Source: Allomuricauda sp. NBRC 101325
GTDB taxonomy: Bacteria > Bacteroidota > Bacteroidia > Flavobacteriales > Flavobacteriaceae
NCBI RefSeq assembly: GCF_030268205.1
Contig: NZ_BSQF01000001.1
Coordinates: 1 to 64,000, forward strand
Direction of reading: 5' to 3'
DNA: 64,000 nt
The notes beneath the pieces were generated by a model. The model had not been told where the DNA came from, did not search any database, and worked only from the letters and a program-made list of their open reading frames with translations. The position numbers and the translations under genes were made by a program. Shown here one piece after another: positions 20,224 through 27,138 of this stretch. Each line of letters begins with the position of its first letter. Positions within the stretch are counted from its first letter, which is position 1.

Positions 20224-20913
20224 TTAAACTGCTTTTGGATCTAATTGAACACTAGGACTCATGGTACTGGACAAGTGGATACTTTTCATGTAAACACCTT
20301 TTGCAGCAGAAGGTTTCAACTTTACCAAAGTCTCGATCAATTCCTTGGCGTTTCCAGCGATTTTATCCGCGCTGAAAGAAGCTTTACCGATTGCAGCGTG
20401 TACAATACCTGTTTTGTCTACTTTAAAGTCGATTTTACCGGCCTTAACATCAGATACAGCTTTAGCCACATCCATGGTTACGGTACCAGTTTTAGGGTTA
20501 GGCATTAAACCTCTAGGACCCAAAATTCTACCTAATGGACCCAATTTACCCATAACGCTTGGCATAGTGATGATCACATCAACATCGGTCCAACCGCCTT
20601 TAATCTTATCTAAATATTCATCCAACCCTACAAAGTCAGCACCAGCTTCCTTAGCTTCTGCTTCTTTGTCTGGAGTCACCAATGCTAAAACTTTTACGTC
20701 TTTACCTGTTCCGTGAGGAAGGGTAACAACACCACGCACCATTTGGTTCGCTTTTCTTGGATCTACACCCAAACGAACAGCGATATCAATGGAAGCATCA
20801 AATTTTACGTTGGTAATTTCTTTTACTAAAGCGGACGCCTCTTGCAAAGTATACAATCTGTTCTTGTCGATCTTTGCTTGGGCTTCTTTTTGCTTTTTAG
20901 TCAATCTTGCCAT
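20224..20913 (-). CDS. rplA: 50S ribosomal protein L1 (uL1)
   Basis: Forms the mobile L1 stalk that handles E-site tRNA; 229 residues, the usual size. Typical segments are [34 protein letters not shown] and the C-terminal [17 protein letters not shown]. It starts 20 bp after the rplK stop. In many bacteria L1 also represses the L11-L1 mRNA; I cannot see a clear L1-site mimic by eye. Confidence 0.97.
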   Translation of the reverse strand: MARLTKKQKEAQAKIDKNRLYTLQEASALVKEITNVKFDASIDIAVRLGVDPRKANQMVRGVVTLPHGTGKDVKVLALVTPDKEAEAKEAGADFVGLDEYLDKIKGGWTDVDVIITMPSVMGKLGPLGRILGPRGLMPNPKTGTVTMDVAKAVSDVKAGKIDFKVDKTGIVHAAIGKASFSADKIAGNAKELIETLVKLKPSAAKGVYMKSIHLSSTMSPSVQLDPKAV

Positions 20914-20933
20914 TTCTTAATTGCTTTAAGATT

Positions 20934-21371
20934 TTAAAAAGGTTTTTGTCCAGCTATTTTCAGACCCATTGATCTTGCAGTACCTGCAACCATACTCATT
21001 GCAGATTCCACAGTAAATGCATTCAAATCGGCCATTTTGTCCTCAGCGATTGCTTTTACTTGATCCCAGGTTACTGAACCATTCTTAACCCTGTTAGGTT
21101 CACCAGATCCTTTTTTAATCTTAGCTGCTTCCATCAATTGAACTGCCGCAGGTGGTGTTTTTACAACAAACTCGAAAGATTTGTCTTTGTAAACGGTGAT
21201 AGCAACAGGCAATACTTTGCCCGGTTTGTCCTGTGTACGCGCATTAAACTGCTTACAGAACTCCATGATGTTAACACCAGCAGCACCTAAGGCGGGTCCA
21301 ACCGGTGGCGATGGGTTCGCAGCACCTCCCCTAACTTGTAATTTAACTACCTTATCTACTTCTTTTGCCAT
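20934..21371 (-). CDS. rplK: 50S ribosomal protein L11 (uL11)
   Basis: Binds the GTPase-associated region of 23S rRNA; 145 residues. The Pro-rich N-terminal domain ([21 protein letters not shown]), the thiopeptide/stringent-response region, and the C-terminal rRNA-binding part with [14 protein letters not shown] and ARSMGLKI are all visible. A 134-bp spacer separates it from nusG, longer than other gaps in this operon. That leaves room for an internal promoter or an L1 binding site, though I see no consensus promoter there. Confidence 0.97.
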   Translation of the reverse strand: MAKEVDKVVKLQVRGGAANPSPPVGPALGAAGVNIMEFCKQFNARTQDKPGKVLPVAITVYKDKSFEFVVKTPPAAVQLMEAAKIKKGSGEPNRVKNGSVTWDQVKAIAEDKMADLNAFTVESAMSMVAGTARSMGLKIAGQKPF

Positions 21372-21505
21372 TTTTTCTAATTAAATTTAAAGTTGTGTCA
21401 ATTGGAAGCAACACAGCTTTATAAATGTAACAGCTCTTTTTATAGTTGTCAGATTTTAGATGCCAGTAATGAGAATATCAGTTCCAGCTTCCTTCATCTT
21501 TCTTT

Positions 21506-22057
21506 CTATACTTTTTCAACTTGCATATAGCTCAATTCCAATGGTGTTTTTCTTCCGAAGATTTTTACCATTACCTCAAGCTTACGCTTTTCTTCATTGA
21601 TTTTCTCAACAGTTCCATTGAATCCATTGAAAGGTCCATCAATTACCTTAACCGTTTCACCCAGCACAAATGGAATGGATACGTTGTCTGTATTGACAGC
21701 CAACTCGTCCACTTTCCCCAACATACGGTTTACCTCCGATTTTCTTAAAGGCACGGGGTCACCACCTTTTACTTCTCCTAAAAATCCAATCACATTGGTA
21801 ATGGAACGGATAATGTGCACCATTTCACCACCAAGATTGGCCTTGATCATGATATATCCTGGAAAGTAAACCCTTTCTTTGTTGATTTTCTTTCCATTCC
21901 TGATCTGTACTACTTTTTCGGTAGGAACAAGAACTTCTTCCAAGTAGTCGCCAAAACCAGCTCTTTCTACTTCGCTTTCAATATAGCCCTTGATCTTATT
22001 TTCTTGACCACTGACCGCTCTTACCACATACCATTTCTTCTCTAGTACCTCAGACAT
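21506..22057 (-). CDS. nusG: Transcription termination/antitermination protein NusG
   Basis: A transcription elongation factor that binds RNA polymerase and couples it to Rho or to the ribosome; 183 residues. The NGN domain opens with KKWYVVRAVSGQENKIKGYI. The C-terminal KOW domain carries GETVKVIDGPFNGFNGTVEKIN. It lies 11 bp after secE in the standard secE-nusG-rplK order. Confidence 0.96.
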   Translation of the reverse strand: MSEVLEKKWYVVRAVSGQENKIKGYIESEVERAGFGDYLEEVLVPTEKVVQIRNGKKINKERVYFPGYIMIKANLGGEMVHIIRSITNVIGFLGEVKGGDPVPLRKSEVNRMLGKVDELAVNTDNVSIPFVLGETVKVIDGPFNGFNGTVEKINEEKRKLEVMVKIFGRKTPLELSYMQVEKV

Positions 22058-22068
22058 ACGATCGATCT

Positions 22069-22257
22069 TTATCCTATTAACTTATCAAAATACAACGTGA
22101 TCAACTTGCTGAACAAAGAATCAACACCCCAAGTTACCAACGCAAATAGAATAGAGAACACCGCTACAATAACCATTAAGTTAGAGGCCTTAGAACGCTC
22201 CAACCATGTTACATTGTTCTTTAGTTCTTCCCATGATTCCTTTAAGTAAGTGACCAT
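22069..22257 (-). CDS. secE: Preprotein translocase subunit SecE
   Basis: A short SecE of 62 residues with one transmembrane helix (about 27-47) after an amphipathic helix containing ESWEELKNNVTW, the conserved cytoplasmic clamp on SecY. Single-helix SecE is normal outside Enterobacteria. It sits between tRNA-Trp and nusG in the same transcription direction. Confidence 0.93.
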   Translation of the reverse strand: MVTYLKESWEELKNNVTWLERSKASNLMVIVAVFSILFALVTWGVDSLFSKLITLYFDKLIG

Positions 22258-22268
22258 AATTTCCTGTA

Positions 22269-22289
22269 TTTATCTTGAACGGGAGGAGA
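22269..22289. repeat. Partial copy of the tRNA-Trp 3' end
   Basis: These 21 bases match 22339-22359 with a single mismatch. The second location covers the last 12 nt of the tRNA-Trp gene (acceptor/T-arm side) plus 9 nt of 3' flank. The copy is 70 bp downstream of the tRNA in its direction of transcription. Confidence 0.6.
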
Positions 22290-22347
22290 AAATTCCTTTG
22301 ACTTCACTCGGGACAATCTTCTCGTCTCCTTAGACTTTTTTATCTTG

Positions 22348-22420
22348 CACGGGAGGAGAGACTCGAACTCCCGACACCTGGTTTTGGAGACCAGTGCTCT
22401 ACCAACTGAGCTACACCCGT
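22348..22420 (-). tRNA. tRNA-Trp (anticodon CCA)
   Basis: A 73-nt cloverleaf read on the minus strand. The D-arm is GCTCAGTTGGTAGAGC, the anticodon stem CTGGT/ACCAG has CTCCAAA in the loop, and the T-arm contains GTTCGAGTC. The discriminator is G73 and the CCA tail is not encoded. Acceptor arms ACGGGTG and CTCCCGT leave a U-U opposition at pair 6:67. It lies between tuf and secE and is presumably cut from the long operon transcript. Confidence 0.95.
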
Positions 22421-22428
22421 ATATAATT

Positions 22429-22471
22429 ACACTGAAAGGTATCCCGAGTAAACCGGGACACCCTTTAGTGT
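22429..22471 (-). promoter_or_regulatory. Long hairpin between tuf and tRNA-Trp
   Basis: ACACT, AAAGG and TATCCCG on one side pair with CGGGACA, CCTTT and AGTGT on the other around an agtaaac loop, with single-base bulges and one mismatch. No U-run follows, so it is more likely an RNA processing or stabilising element after tuf than a terminator. Confidence 0.5.
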
Positions 22472-22490
22472 ACTATTTATTGTAAAATGA

Positions 22491-23678
22491 TTAATCTAAA
22501 ATCTCAGTAACCTGACCAGCACCTACTGTTCTACCACCTTCACGGATAGCGAAACGTAGACCTACGTTCAATGCGATTGGCTGAATCAAATCTACAGTGA
22601 TTGTCAAGTTATCACCTGGCATTACCATTTCAACTCCATCAGGAAGGTTGATGTTACCTGTTACGTCAGTTGTACGAACGTAGAACTGAGGACGGTAGTT
22701 ATTGTGGAATGGAGTGTGACGACCACCTTCTTCTTTTTTAAGGATATAAACCTCAGCTTTGAATTTAGCGTGTGGCTTAACAGAACCTGGCTTACAGATT
22801 ACCATACCTCTTTTGATATCGGATTTTTCAATACCTCTCAACAAAAGACCTACGTTATCACCAGCTTCACCTCTATCAAGAATCTTACGGAACATCTCAA
22901 CACCAGTAATAGTAGAAGTCAATTTCTCAGCTCCCATACCGATGATCTCAACAGGGTCACCTGTATTGGCAACACCAGTTTCGATACGTCCTGTAGCAAC
23001 AGTACCACGACCAGTAATAGTGAATACGTCTTCGATAGGCATCAAGAATGGCTTATCAACATCCCTTGCAGGAAGTTCGATCCAGTTATCAACAGCTTCC
23101 ATCAACTCCATTACAGTGTCAACCCATTTTTGCTCACCGTTCAAAGCACCAAGTGCAGAACCAGAGATTACAGGTCCGTTGTCACCATCGTACTCGTAGA
23201 AAGAAAGCAATTCTCTTACTTCCATTTCAACAAGCTCCAAAAGCTCCTCATCATCAACCATGTCCACTTTGTTCAAGAAAACAACCATACGTGGAATACC
23301 TACCTGACGACCCAAAAGGATGTGCTCACGAGTCTGTGGCATAGGACCATCAGTAGCAGCAACAACCAAGATAGCACCGTCCATCTGAGCAGCACCAGTA
23401 ACCATGTTCTTTACGTAATCCGCGTGACCAGGACAGTCAACGTGAGCGTAGTGACGGTTAGCTGTTTGATACTCAACGTGAGAAGTGTTGATAGTAATAC
23501 CTCTCTCTTTTTCTTCTGGTGCATTGTCGATGGAATCAAAGCTTCTCATCTCAGAAAGACCTGCGTTTGCCAATACTGTAGTAATAGCAGCAGTCAATGT
23601 AGTTTTACCGTGATCCACGTGTCCAATGGTACCAATATTTAAGTGGGGTTTGGAACGATCAAAAGTTTCCTTTGCCAT
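22491..23678 (-). CDS. tuf: Elongation factor Tu
   Basis: A GTPase that brings aminoacyl-tRNA to the ribosome; 395 residues. The P-loop [14 protein letters not shown], the switch region [23 protein letters not shown] and NKVDM are all intact. The GTPase His is in [12 protein letters not shown]. Domains 2 and 3 follow, ending in [11 protein letters not shown]. It is the first protein gene after the four-tRNA cluster. No Shine-Dalgarno is visible before its ATG, only A/T-rich sequence, which is normal for this phylum. Confidence 0.98.
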   Translation of the reverse strand: MAKETFDRSKPHLNIGTIGHVDHGKTTLTAAITTVLANAGLSEMRSFDSIDNAPEEKERGITINTSHVEYQTANRHYAHVDCPGHADYVKNMVTGAAQMDGAILVVAATDGPMPQTREHILLGRQVGIPRMVVFLNKVDMVDDEELLELVEMEVRELLSFYEYDGDNGPVISGSALGALNGEQKWVDTVMELMEAVDNWIELPARDVDKPFLMPIEDVFTITGRGTVATGRIETGVANTGDPVEIIGMGAEKLTSTITGVEMFRKILDRGEAGDNVGLLLRGIEKSDIKRGMVICKPGSVKPHAKFKAEVYILKKEEGGRHTPFHNNYRPQFYVRTTDVTGNINLPDGVEMVMPGDNLTITVDLIQPIALNVGLRFAIREGGRTVGAGQVTEILD

Positions 23679-23726
23679 TTTAAAATGATTTAATTCTTAG
23701 TTTATATTAGTGTACAAATCGTTTTG

Positions 23727-23798
23727 AGCCAATGACGGGAATTGAACCCGTGACCTCTTCCTTACCAAGGAAACGCTCTACCCCTGAGCTACACCGGC
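23727..23798 (-). tRNA. tRNA-Thr (anticodon GGT)
   Basis: A 72-nt cloverleaf. Acceptor arms GCCGGTG and CATTGGC pair with two G-U wobbles. The anticodon loop TTGGTAA lies between TTTCC and GGAA, and the T-arm is ACGGGTTCAATTCCCGT. The discriminator is U73 and no CCA is encoded. It directly precedes tuf, as thrT precedes tufB in E. coli. Confidence 0.95.
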
Positions 23799-23888
23799 TT
23801 ATTTGGTTTACAGGTTCAGAGTTTAAAGTTACAAGTCAAGCTCGCCAAAACTTCAACCTTTACTTGAAATTCATTTTTCAAGTCTTAG

Positions 23889-23961
23889 AGCGGGAGACCG
23901 GGTTCGAACCGGCGACATTCAGCTTGGAAGGCTGACGCTCTACCAACTGAGCTACTCCCGC
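23889..23961 (-). tRNA. tRNA-Gly (anticodon TCC)
   Basis: A 73-nt cloverleaf. The acceptor arm GCGGGAG pairs with CTCCCGC, the anticodon stem is TCAGC/GCTGA with loop CTTCCAA, and the T-arm is CCGGTTCGAACCCGG. It is the third tRNA of the cluster. Confidence 0.96.
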
Positions 23962-24045
23962 ATAATTTTTTGGGACAAGCCCAAAAAAAGATTCCATTAT
24001 TTCAAAAAACTTCCCTTTGTGCGTTGTTCCGCCGAACAACTTTTG

Positions 24046-24128
24046 TGGGGAGAGCAGGATTCGAACCTGCGAAGGTGAAAACCAACAGATTTACAGTCTG
24101 TCCTCGTTGGCCGCTTGAGTATCTCCCC
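24046..24128 (-). tRNA. tRNA-Tyr (anticodon GTA)
   Basis: An 83-nt class II tRNA with a long variable arm. The acceptor GGGGAGA pairs with TCTCCCC. The anticodon stem ACAGA/TCTGT holds the CTGTAAA loop. The discriminator is A73. It lies between tRNA-Thr(TGT) and tRNA-Gly, as tyrU does in E. coli. Confidence 0.96.
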
Positions 24129-24150
24129 GCCTTATTTTCAGTAACTTACG

Positions 24151-24224
24151 AGCCGATGGAGGGACTCGAACCCACGACCTGCTGATTACAAATCAGCTGC
24201 TCTAGCCAGCTGAGCTACATCGGC
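24151..24224 (-). tRNA. tRNA-Thr (anticodon TGT)
   Basis: A 74-nt cloverleaf with acceptor GCCGATG/CATCGGC, anticodon stem GCTGA/TCAGC around TTTGTAA, and T-arm GTGGGTTCGAGTCCCTC. It is the first product of the tRNA-tuf-sec-nusG-rpl-rpo transcription unit. Confidence 0.96.
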
Positions 24225-24245
24225 ATTTTACCGCTTGTTTTTCAC

Positions 24246-24272
24246 AAAAAAAGCCCGCTATTTCTAACGGAC
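24246..24272 (-). terminator. Terminator-like hairpin at the head of the tRNA-tuf operon
   Basis: On the minus strand the arms GTCCGTTA and TAGCGGGC (8 bp with two G-U pairs) enclose a GAAA tetraloop and are followed by seven T. It ends hpf transcripts coming from the right. It also lies at about +1 to +27 of transcripts from the promoter at 24275-24304. Confidence 0.75.
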
Positions 24273-24274
24273 TG

Positions 24275-24304
24275 CAAATGTATAGATATTTTTTTTCTTT
24301 CAAA
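24275..24304 (-). promoter_or_regulatory. Consensus promoter of the tRNA-Thr/tuf/rpo operon
   Basis: Read on the minus strand there is TTTG (24304-24301), an 18-nt spacer, and TACATTTG (24282-24275), a perfect TAnnTTTG box followed by C. The start site should fall near 24271-24268. It sits in the short gap between the hpf stop codon and the first tRNA. Confidence 0.7.
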
Positions 24305-24324
24305 ATATTTTTTGAAAAATTTTA

Positions 24325-24627
24325 TCATGCTTTTGCCCTTAATTTTTCTTTTCGTTTTACAAGCTGTCTTTCCAAAGAGCTGCAAGCCGAATCAACTGCC
24401 TCCTCAAAGGTCTTACATTGTTTCTTAACCACAAATCGCTCTCTGGGAACTGACACCATGATTTCCACTATCTTATTCTCCTTTGCACTAGTGTTTTCCA
24501 CTTTTAAAAATACCTCAGAATCCACGACCTTGTCATAGAACAGATCCAACTTATCCATTCGCTTTTGGATAAAGTCGAGAAGTTTACCATCAGCTACAAA
24601 ATTTACCGATTGTGCGTTTACTTTCAT
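24325..24627 (-). CDS. hpf: Short ribosome hibernation promoting factor (HPF/RaiA family)
   Basis: The protein has 100 residues with the beta-alpha-beta-beta-beta-alpha S30AE fold: MKVNAQSVNFVADGKLLDFIQKRMDKLD at the start and a basic C-terminal helix (RQLVKRKEKLRAKA). Proteins of this family bind the A and P sites of idle 30S subunits in stationary phase. It lacks the C-terminal dimerisation domain of long HPF, so it is the short form. It is read from the same strand as the XerC-like gene, 55 bp upstream, and is followed by a terminator. Confidence 0.9.
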   Translation of the reverse strand: MKVNAQSVNFVADGKLLDFIQKRMDKLDLFYDKVVDSEVFLKVENTSAKENKIVEIMVSVPRERFVVKKQCKTFEEAVDSACSSLERQLVKRKEKLRAKA

Positions 24628-24682
24628 AAGATGTAGTTTTTTGTACTGTCAAAGACAGTGAAGTTAAACAATACAAGAAATT

Positions 24683-25573
24683 TTATTCCTTGTTCCTTGG
24701 ATGGGCATTTTGATGAACTTTTTTAAGTTCGGCTATACTATTGTGCGTGTACACTTGGGTAGATGCCAAACTTGAATGCCCCAATAATTCCTTCACGGAA
24801 TTTAAATCAGCCCCCCTGTTCAGCAAATGTGTTGCGAAGGTATGCCTTAGTATATGAGGACTCTTTTTTACCTTGGGGGACACTAAACTAAAATACTTAT
24901 TTATAGTTCGATAAACAAGTGTTTCGTAAATTTTAAGACCATCTTTTGTTAATATCAGATAGGATGCATCTTGTACATTTTGAAGCTGTGATCGCTCAAC
25001 CATATACGCTTCAATACTTTGCCTGGTAACGGGTAAAATCGGAATAATCCTTTCCTTATTTCGCTTTCCCAACACCTTTAACGTTTGGTTGGCCAGATCC
25101 ACATCCTTTAATTTAAGGTTTACCAGTTCCGCCCTGCGCATTCCGGTGGCGTATAGTAAATCTATTATAAGCCTATCTCTTACCCCCTCAAAATCATCTT
25201 CAAATGGATTCTCGACCAGAAGTGCATCCATTTCCTTTTCAGAAAACGGAATCTCCACTTTTTTCTCGGTTTTTAAGGCTTTATGTTTTTTTAAAGGGGA
25301 AACGGTAACCTCGCCAATCTTTAATAAGAATTTATAATAGGCTTGGAGCGAAGATATTTTTCTATTGATGGTTCGATTGGATACCCCGCTTTGGGAAAGC
25401 TCTACGATCCAATTTCTAATGAGCGGATAACTTATATGATTAATGGACGATTCGTCGTATTGCGTTTCACAAAAATGGGCAAATGCATCAATGTCCTTTT
25501 GGTACGCCTTTATGGTGTGCTCGGAATACTTCTTTTCCAATCGTAAATAAGAGATAAAAGCGTTTACGGACAT
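24683..25573 (-). CDS. xerC: Tyrosine recombinase of the XerC/XerD family
   Basis: The protein has 296 residues, the size of Xer recombinases. The N-terminal SAM-like core-binding domain covers about 1-85 and the catalytic domain follows. Catalytic residues are visible: Arg146 (TGMRRAEL), Lys170 (VLGKRNKER), His240 and Arg243 (HILRHTFATHLL), His266 (LLGHSS) and Tyr275 (STQVYTH). Xer proteins resolve chromosome dimers at dif. The setting among hpf, rpsU and tRNA genes, with no mobile cargo, supports the housekeeping role over an integrase. XerC versus XerD is not settled by sight. Confidence 0.85.
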   Translation of the reverse strand: MSVNAFISYLRLEKKYSEHTIKAYQKDIDAFAHFCETQYDESSINHISYPLIRNWIVELSQSGVSNRTINRKISSLQAYYKFLLKIGEVTVSPLKKHKALKTEKKVEIPFSEKEMDALLVENPFEDDFEGVRDRLIIDLLYATGMRRAELVNLKLKDVDLANQTLKVLGKRNKERIIPILPVTRQSIEAYMVERSQLQNVQDASYLILTKDGLKIYETLVYRTINKYFSLVSPKVKKSPHILRHTFATHLLNRGADLNSVKELLGHSSLASTQVYTHNSIAELKKVHQNAHPRNKE

Positions 25574-25613
25574 ATACCAAAGGTAGCATTTAGATCATAT
25601 ATAGGTATAAACG

Positions 25614-25644
25614 AAAAATCCCGCTCCAAAATTGGAACGGGATT
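25614..25644 (-). terminator. Terminator after rpsU
   Basis: Arms aatcccgctccaa and ttggaacgggatt pair with one mismatch around a 2-nt loop. Read on the minus strand they are followed by a T-run. It separates rpsU from the recombinase gene. Confidence 0.85.
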
Positions 25645-25670
25645 AAAATATATTTTGTGTAGGCTATACC

Positions 25671-25865
25671 CTATACTTCTTCTTGGTCCCTAAGACCTTG
25701 AATGTATTGAGCTTTTTGAATCTGAGCTCTACGCTCCACAGAAGGCTTGGTGAACTGCTGTCTGCTTCTCAACTGACGCATTGTACCTGTTCTGTCGAAC
25801 TTACGCTTAAAACGCTTTAGTGCTCTATCGATGTTTTCTCCTTCTTTTACTGGTATAATTAACAT
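25671..25865 (-). CDS. rpsU: 30S ribosomal protein S21 (bS21)
   Basis: A 64-residue protein with the typical bS21 layout (MLIIPVKEGENIDRALKRFKRKFDRTG, then a basic helix RQLRSRQQFTKPSVERRA). It binds the small subunit next to the 3' end of 16S rRNA. In Flavobacterium ribosomes bS21, with bS18 and bS6, is known to hide the anti-Shine-Dalgarno. The mRNA here carries a very strong Shine-Dalgarno (25874-25884), unlike almost all other genes of the window. This fits a loop in which ribosomes lacking bS21 translate rpsU preferentially. Confidence 0.96.
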   Translation of the reverse strand: MLIIPVKEGENIDRALKRFKRKFDRTGTMRQLRSRQQFTKPSVERRAQIQKAQYIQGLRDQEEV

Positions 25866-25873
25866 GGGCTACA

Positions 25874-25884
25874 ACCTCCTTTCT
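25874..25884 (-). promoter_or_regulatory. rpsU: Strong Shine-Dalgarno before rpsU
   Basis: The mRNA reads AGAAAGGAGGT, complementary over 11 nt to the CACCUCCUUUCU tail usual for Bacteroidota 16S rRNA (tail not in this window). The GGAGG core is followed by nine nucleotides and then the ATG. Confidence 0.9.
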
Positions 25885-25958
25885 TTAAAATTTTTGGTCT
25901 GCAAATATACAAAGGTTATTCAACCTGAAAAGAAATATTTTATTTTTTTCAATACCGC

Positions 25959-27119
25959 CTAAACTGTAGGCTTTTTATACTCCTTTTTATCCACTATGAT
26001 CTTGGCCAATATTTCCTTTAAAATTTCTGAGGTTCCACCGCCAATTGGGCCCAATCTGCTATCTCTGCTCAATCTGGCCATAGGATAATCCTCTATATAA
26101 CCATAGCCTCCCAAAAACTGCAGACAGTTATAAATAACCTCATCGGCCATTTGGGTGGATTTTAATTTAGAAATCGTAGCTTCTTTTACCACATATGCTC
26201 CCTTTTCCATTTGGGCAATGGTGGCATAGTTGAACTGTTTGCACAACAACATATCCGCATGCAGGTCTACCAATTTGTGTCGCAAAGCTTGGAATTGATT
26301 AATGGATTTACCGAAGGCTTGGCGTTCAGACATATATTGCAAGGCATAATCCAAAGCAAACTCTGCCCTAGCATGTGCATTGATTCCCATAACCAAGCGC
26401 TCCAACGCAAAGGCCTCCATGATATAATTGAAACCTGCATTCTCCCCTCCCAACAAATTGGTAGCAGGGACCTCAACATTATCAAAGGCCAACTCGGCAG
26501 TATCGGAAGCACGCCAGCCCAATTTATTCAATTTACTTGCGGAAACCCCTTTGGAGTTTTTATCCACAATAAACATGCTGATACCTTTATGGCCCGCATC
26601 TTTATCCGTTTTTGCAGCAAGAATGATATAGTCCCCATAAACCCCATTGGTAATAAAGGTCTTGGAACCATTTATAACATAGATATCGCCCTTTTTCTCT
26701 GCAGTAGTGCGCAGGGCCGCAACATCGCTTCCACCAAAAGGCTCGGAAATTCCCAAGCAACCAATTTTATCTCCAAGAACACTCGGCTCAAGATAAGCCC
26801 GCTTCTGTTCTTCATTGGCCAATTTATTAAGGTAGGTCATTGCTAAGTATTGATGCGCCCACATGGCCGCAGCAAATCCTCCTGAATTGATTTTTTGAAG
26901 TTCCTCCAGAAAAATAACGGTATAAAATAGGTCCAATCCCAATCCAGAATATTCCTCTGGGGTCATAAGGCCAAAGTACCCCATCTCCCCGAACTTGTTC
27001 CATATATATCGGTCTATTTGACCCGACTCCTCCCATTTTTCAACGTGCGGAACAACATCTTTCTGTAAAAAATCCTTCAAACTTTCGCGGAACAAATTAT
27101 GCTCTTCCGTGAAGTACAT
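25959..27119 (-). CDS. Acyl-CoA dehydrogenase
   Basis: A flavoenzyme that oxidises acyl-CoA to the trans-2-enoyl-CoA and passes electrons to ETF. The three-domain fold is visible: an N-terminal helical domain, a middle beta domain with LGISEPFGGSDVAALRTTA, and a C-terminal domain with RQAFGKSI and GGYGYIEDYPMARL. The C-terminal loop reads PIGGGTSEI with no Glu at the medium-chain enzyme position. The likely base is Glu240 in ALERLVMG, as in the isovaleryl/long-chain type. I chose the ATG at 27119 (MYFTEEHNLFR), which has AGGAGGT 10 nt upstream; the ATG at 27128 would add three residues but crowd that site. Length is 386 residues. Confidence 0.9.
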   Translation of the reverse strand: MYFTEEHNLFRESLKDFLQKDVVPHVEKWEESGQIDRYIWNKFGEMGYFGLMTPEEYSGLGLDLFYTVIFLEELQKINSGGFAAAMWAHQYLAMTYLNKLANEEQKRAYLEPSVLGDKIGCLGISEPFGGSDVAALRTTAEKKGDIYVINGSKTFITNGVYGDYIILAAKTDKDAGHKGISMFIVDKNSKGVSASKLNKLGWRASDTAELAFDNVEVPATNLLGGENAGFNYIMEAFALERLVMGINAHARAEFALDYALQYMSERQAFGKSINQFQALRHKLVDLHADMLLCKQFNYATIAQMEKGAYVVKEATISKLKSTQMADEVIYNCLQFLGGYGYIEDYPMARLSRDSRLGPIGGGTSEILKEILAKIIVDKKEYKKPTV

Positions 27120-27128
27120 ATCGATCAT

Positions 27129-27135
27129 ACCTCCT
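27129..27135 (-). promoter_or_regulatory. Shine-Dalgarno before the acyl-CoA dehydrogenase gene
   Basis: The mRNA carries AGGAGGT immediately before the ATG at 27128 and at normal spacing (10 nt from GGAGG) to the ATG at 27119, which favours the latter start. Such sites are rare in this window. Confidence 0.55.
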
Positions 27136-27138
27136 AAA

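Noticed and set aside
24683..25573. Tyrosine recombinase as a sign of a genomic island
   Set aside because: Length, catalytic set and housekeeping neighbourhood fit XerC/XerD; there are no attachment repeats or cargo genes around it.
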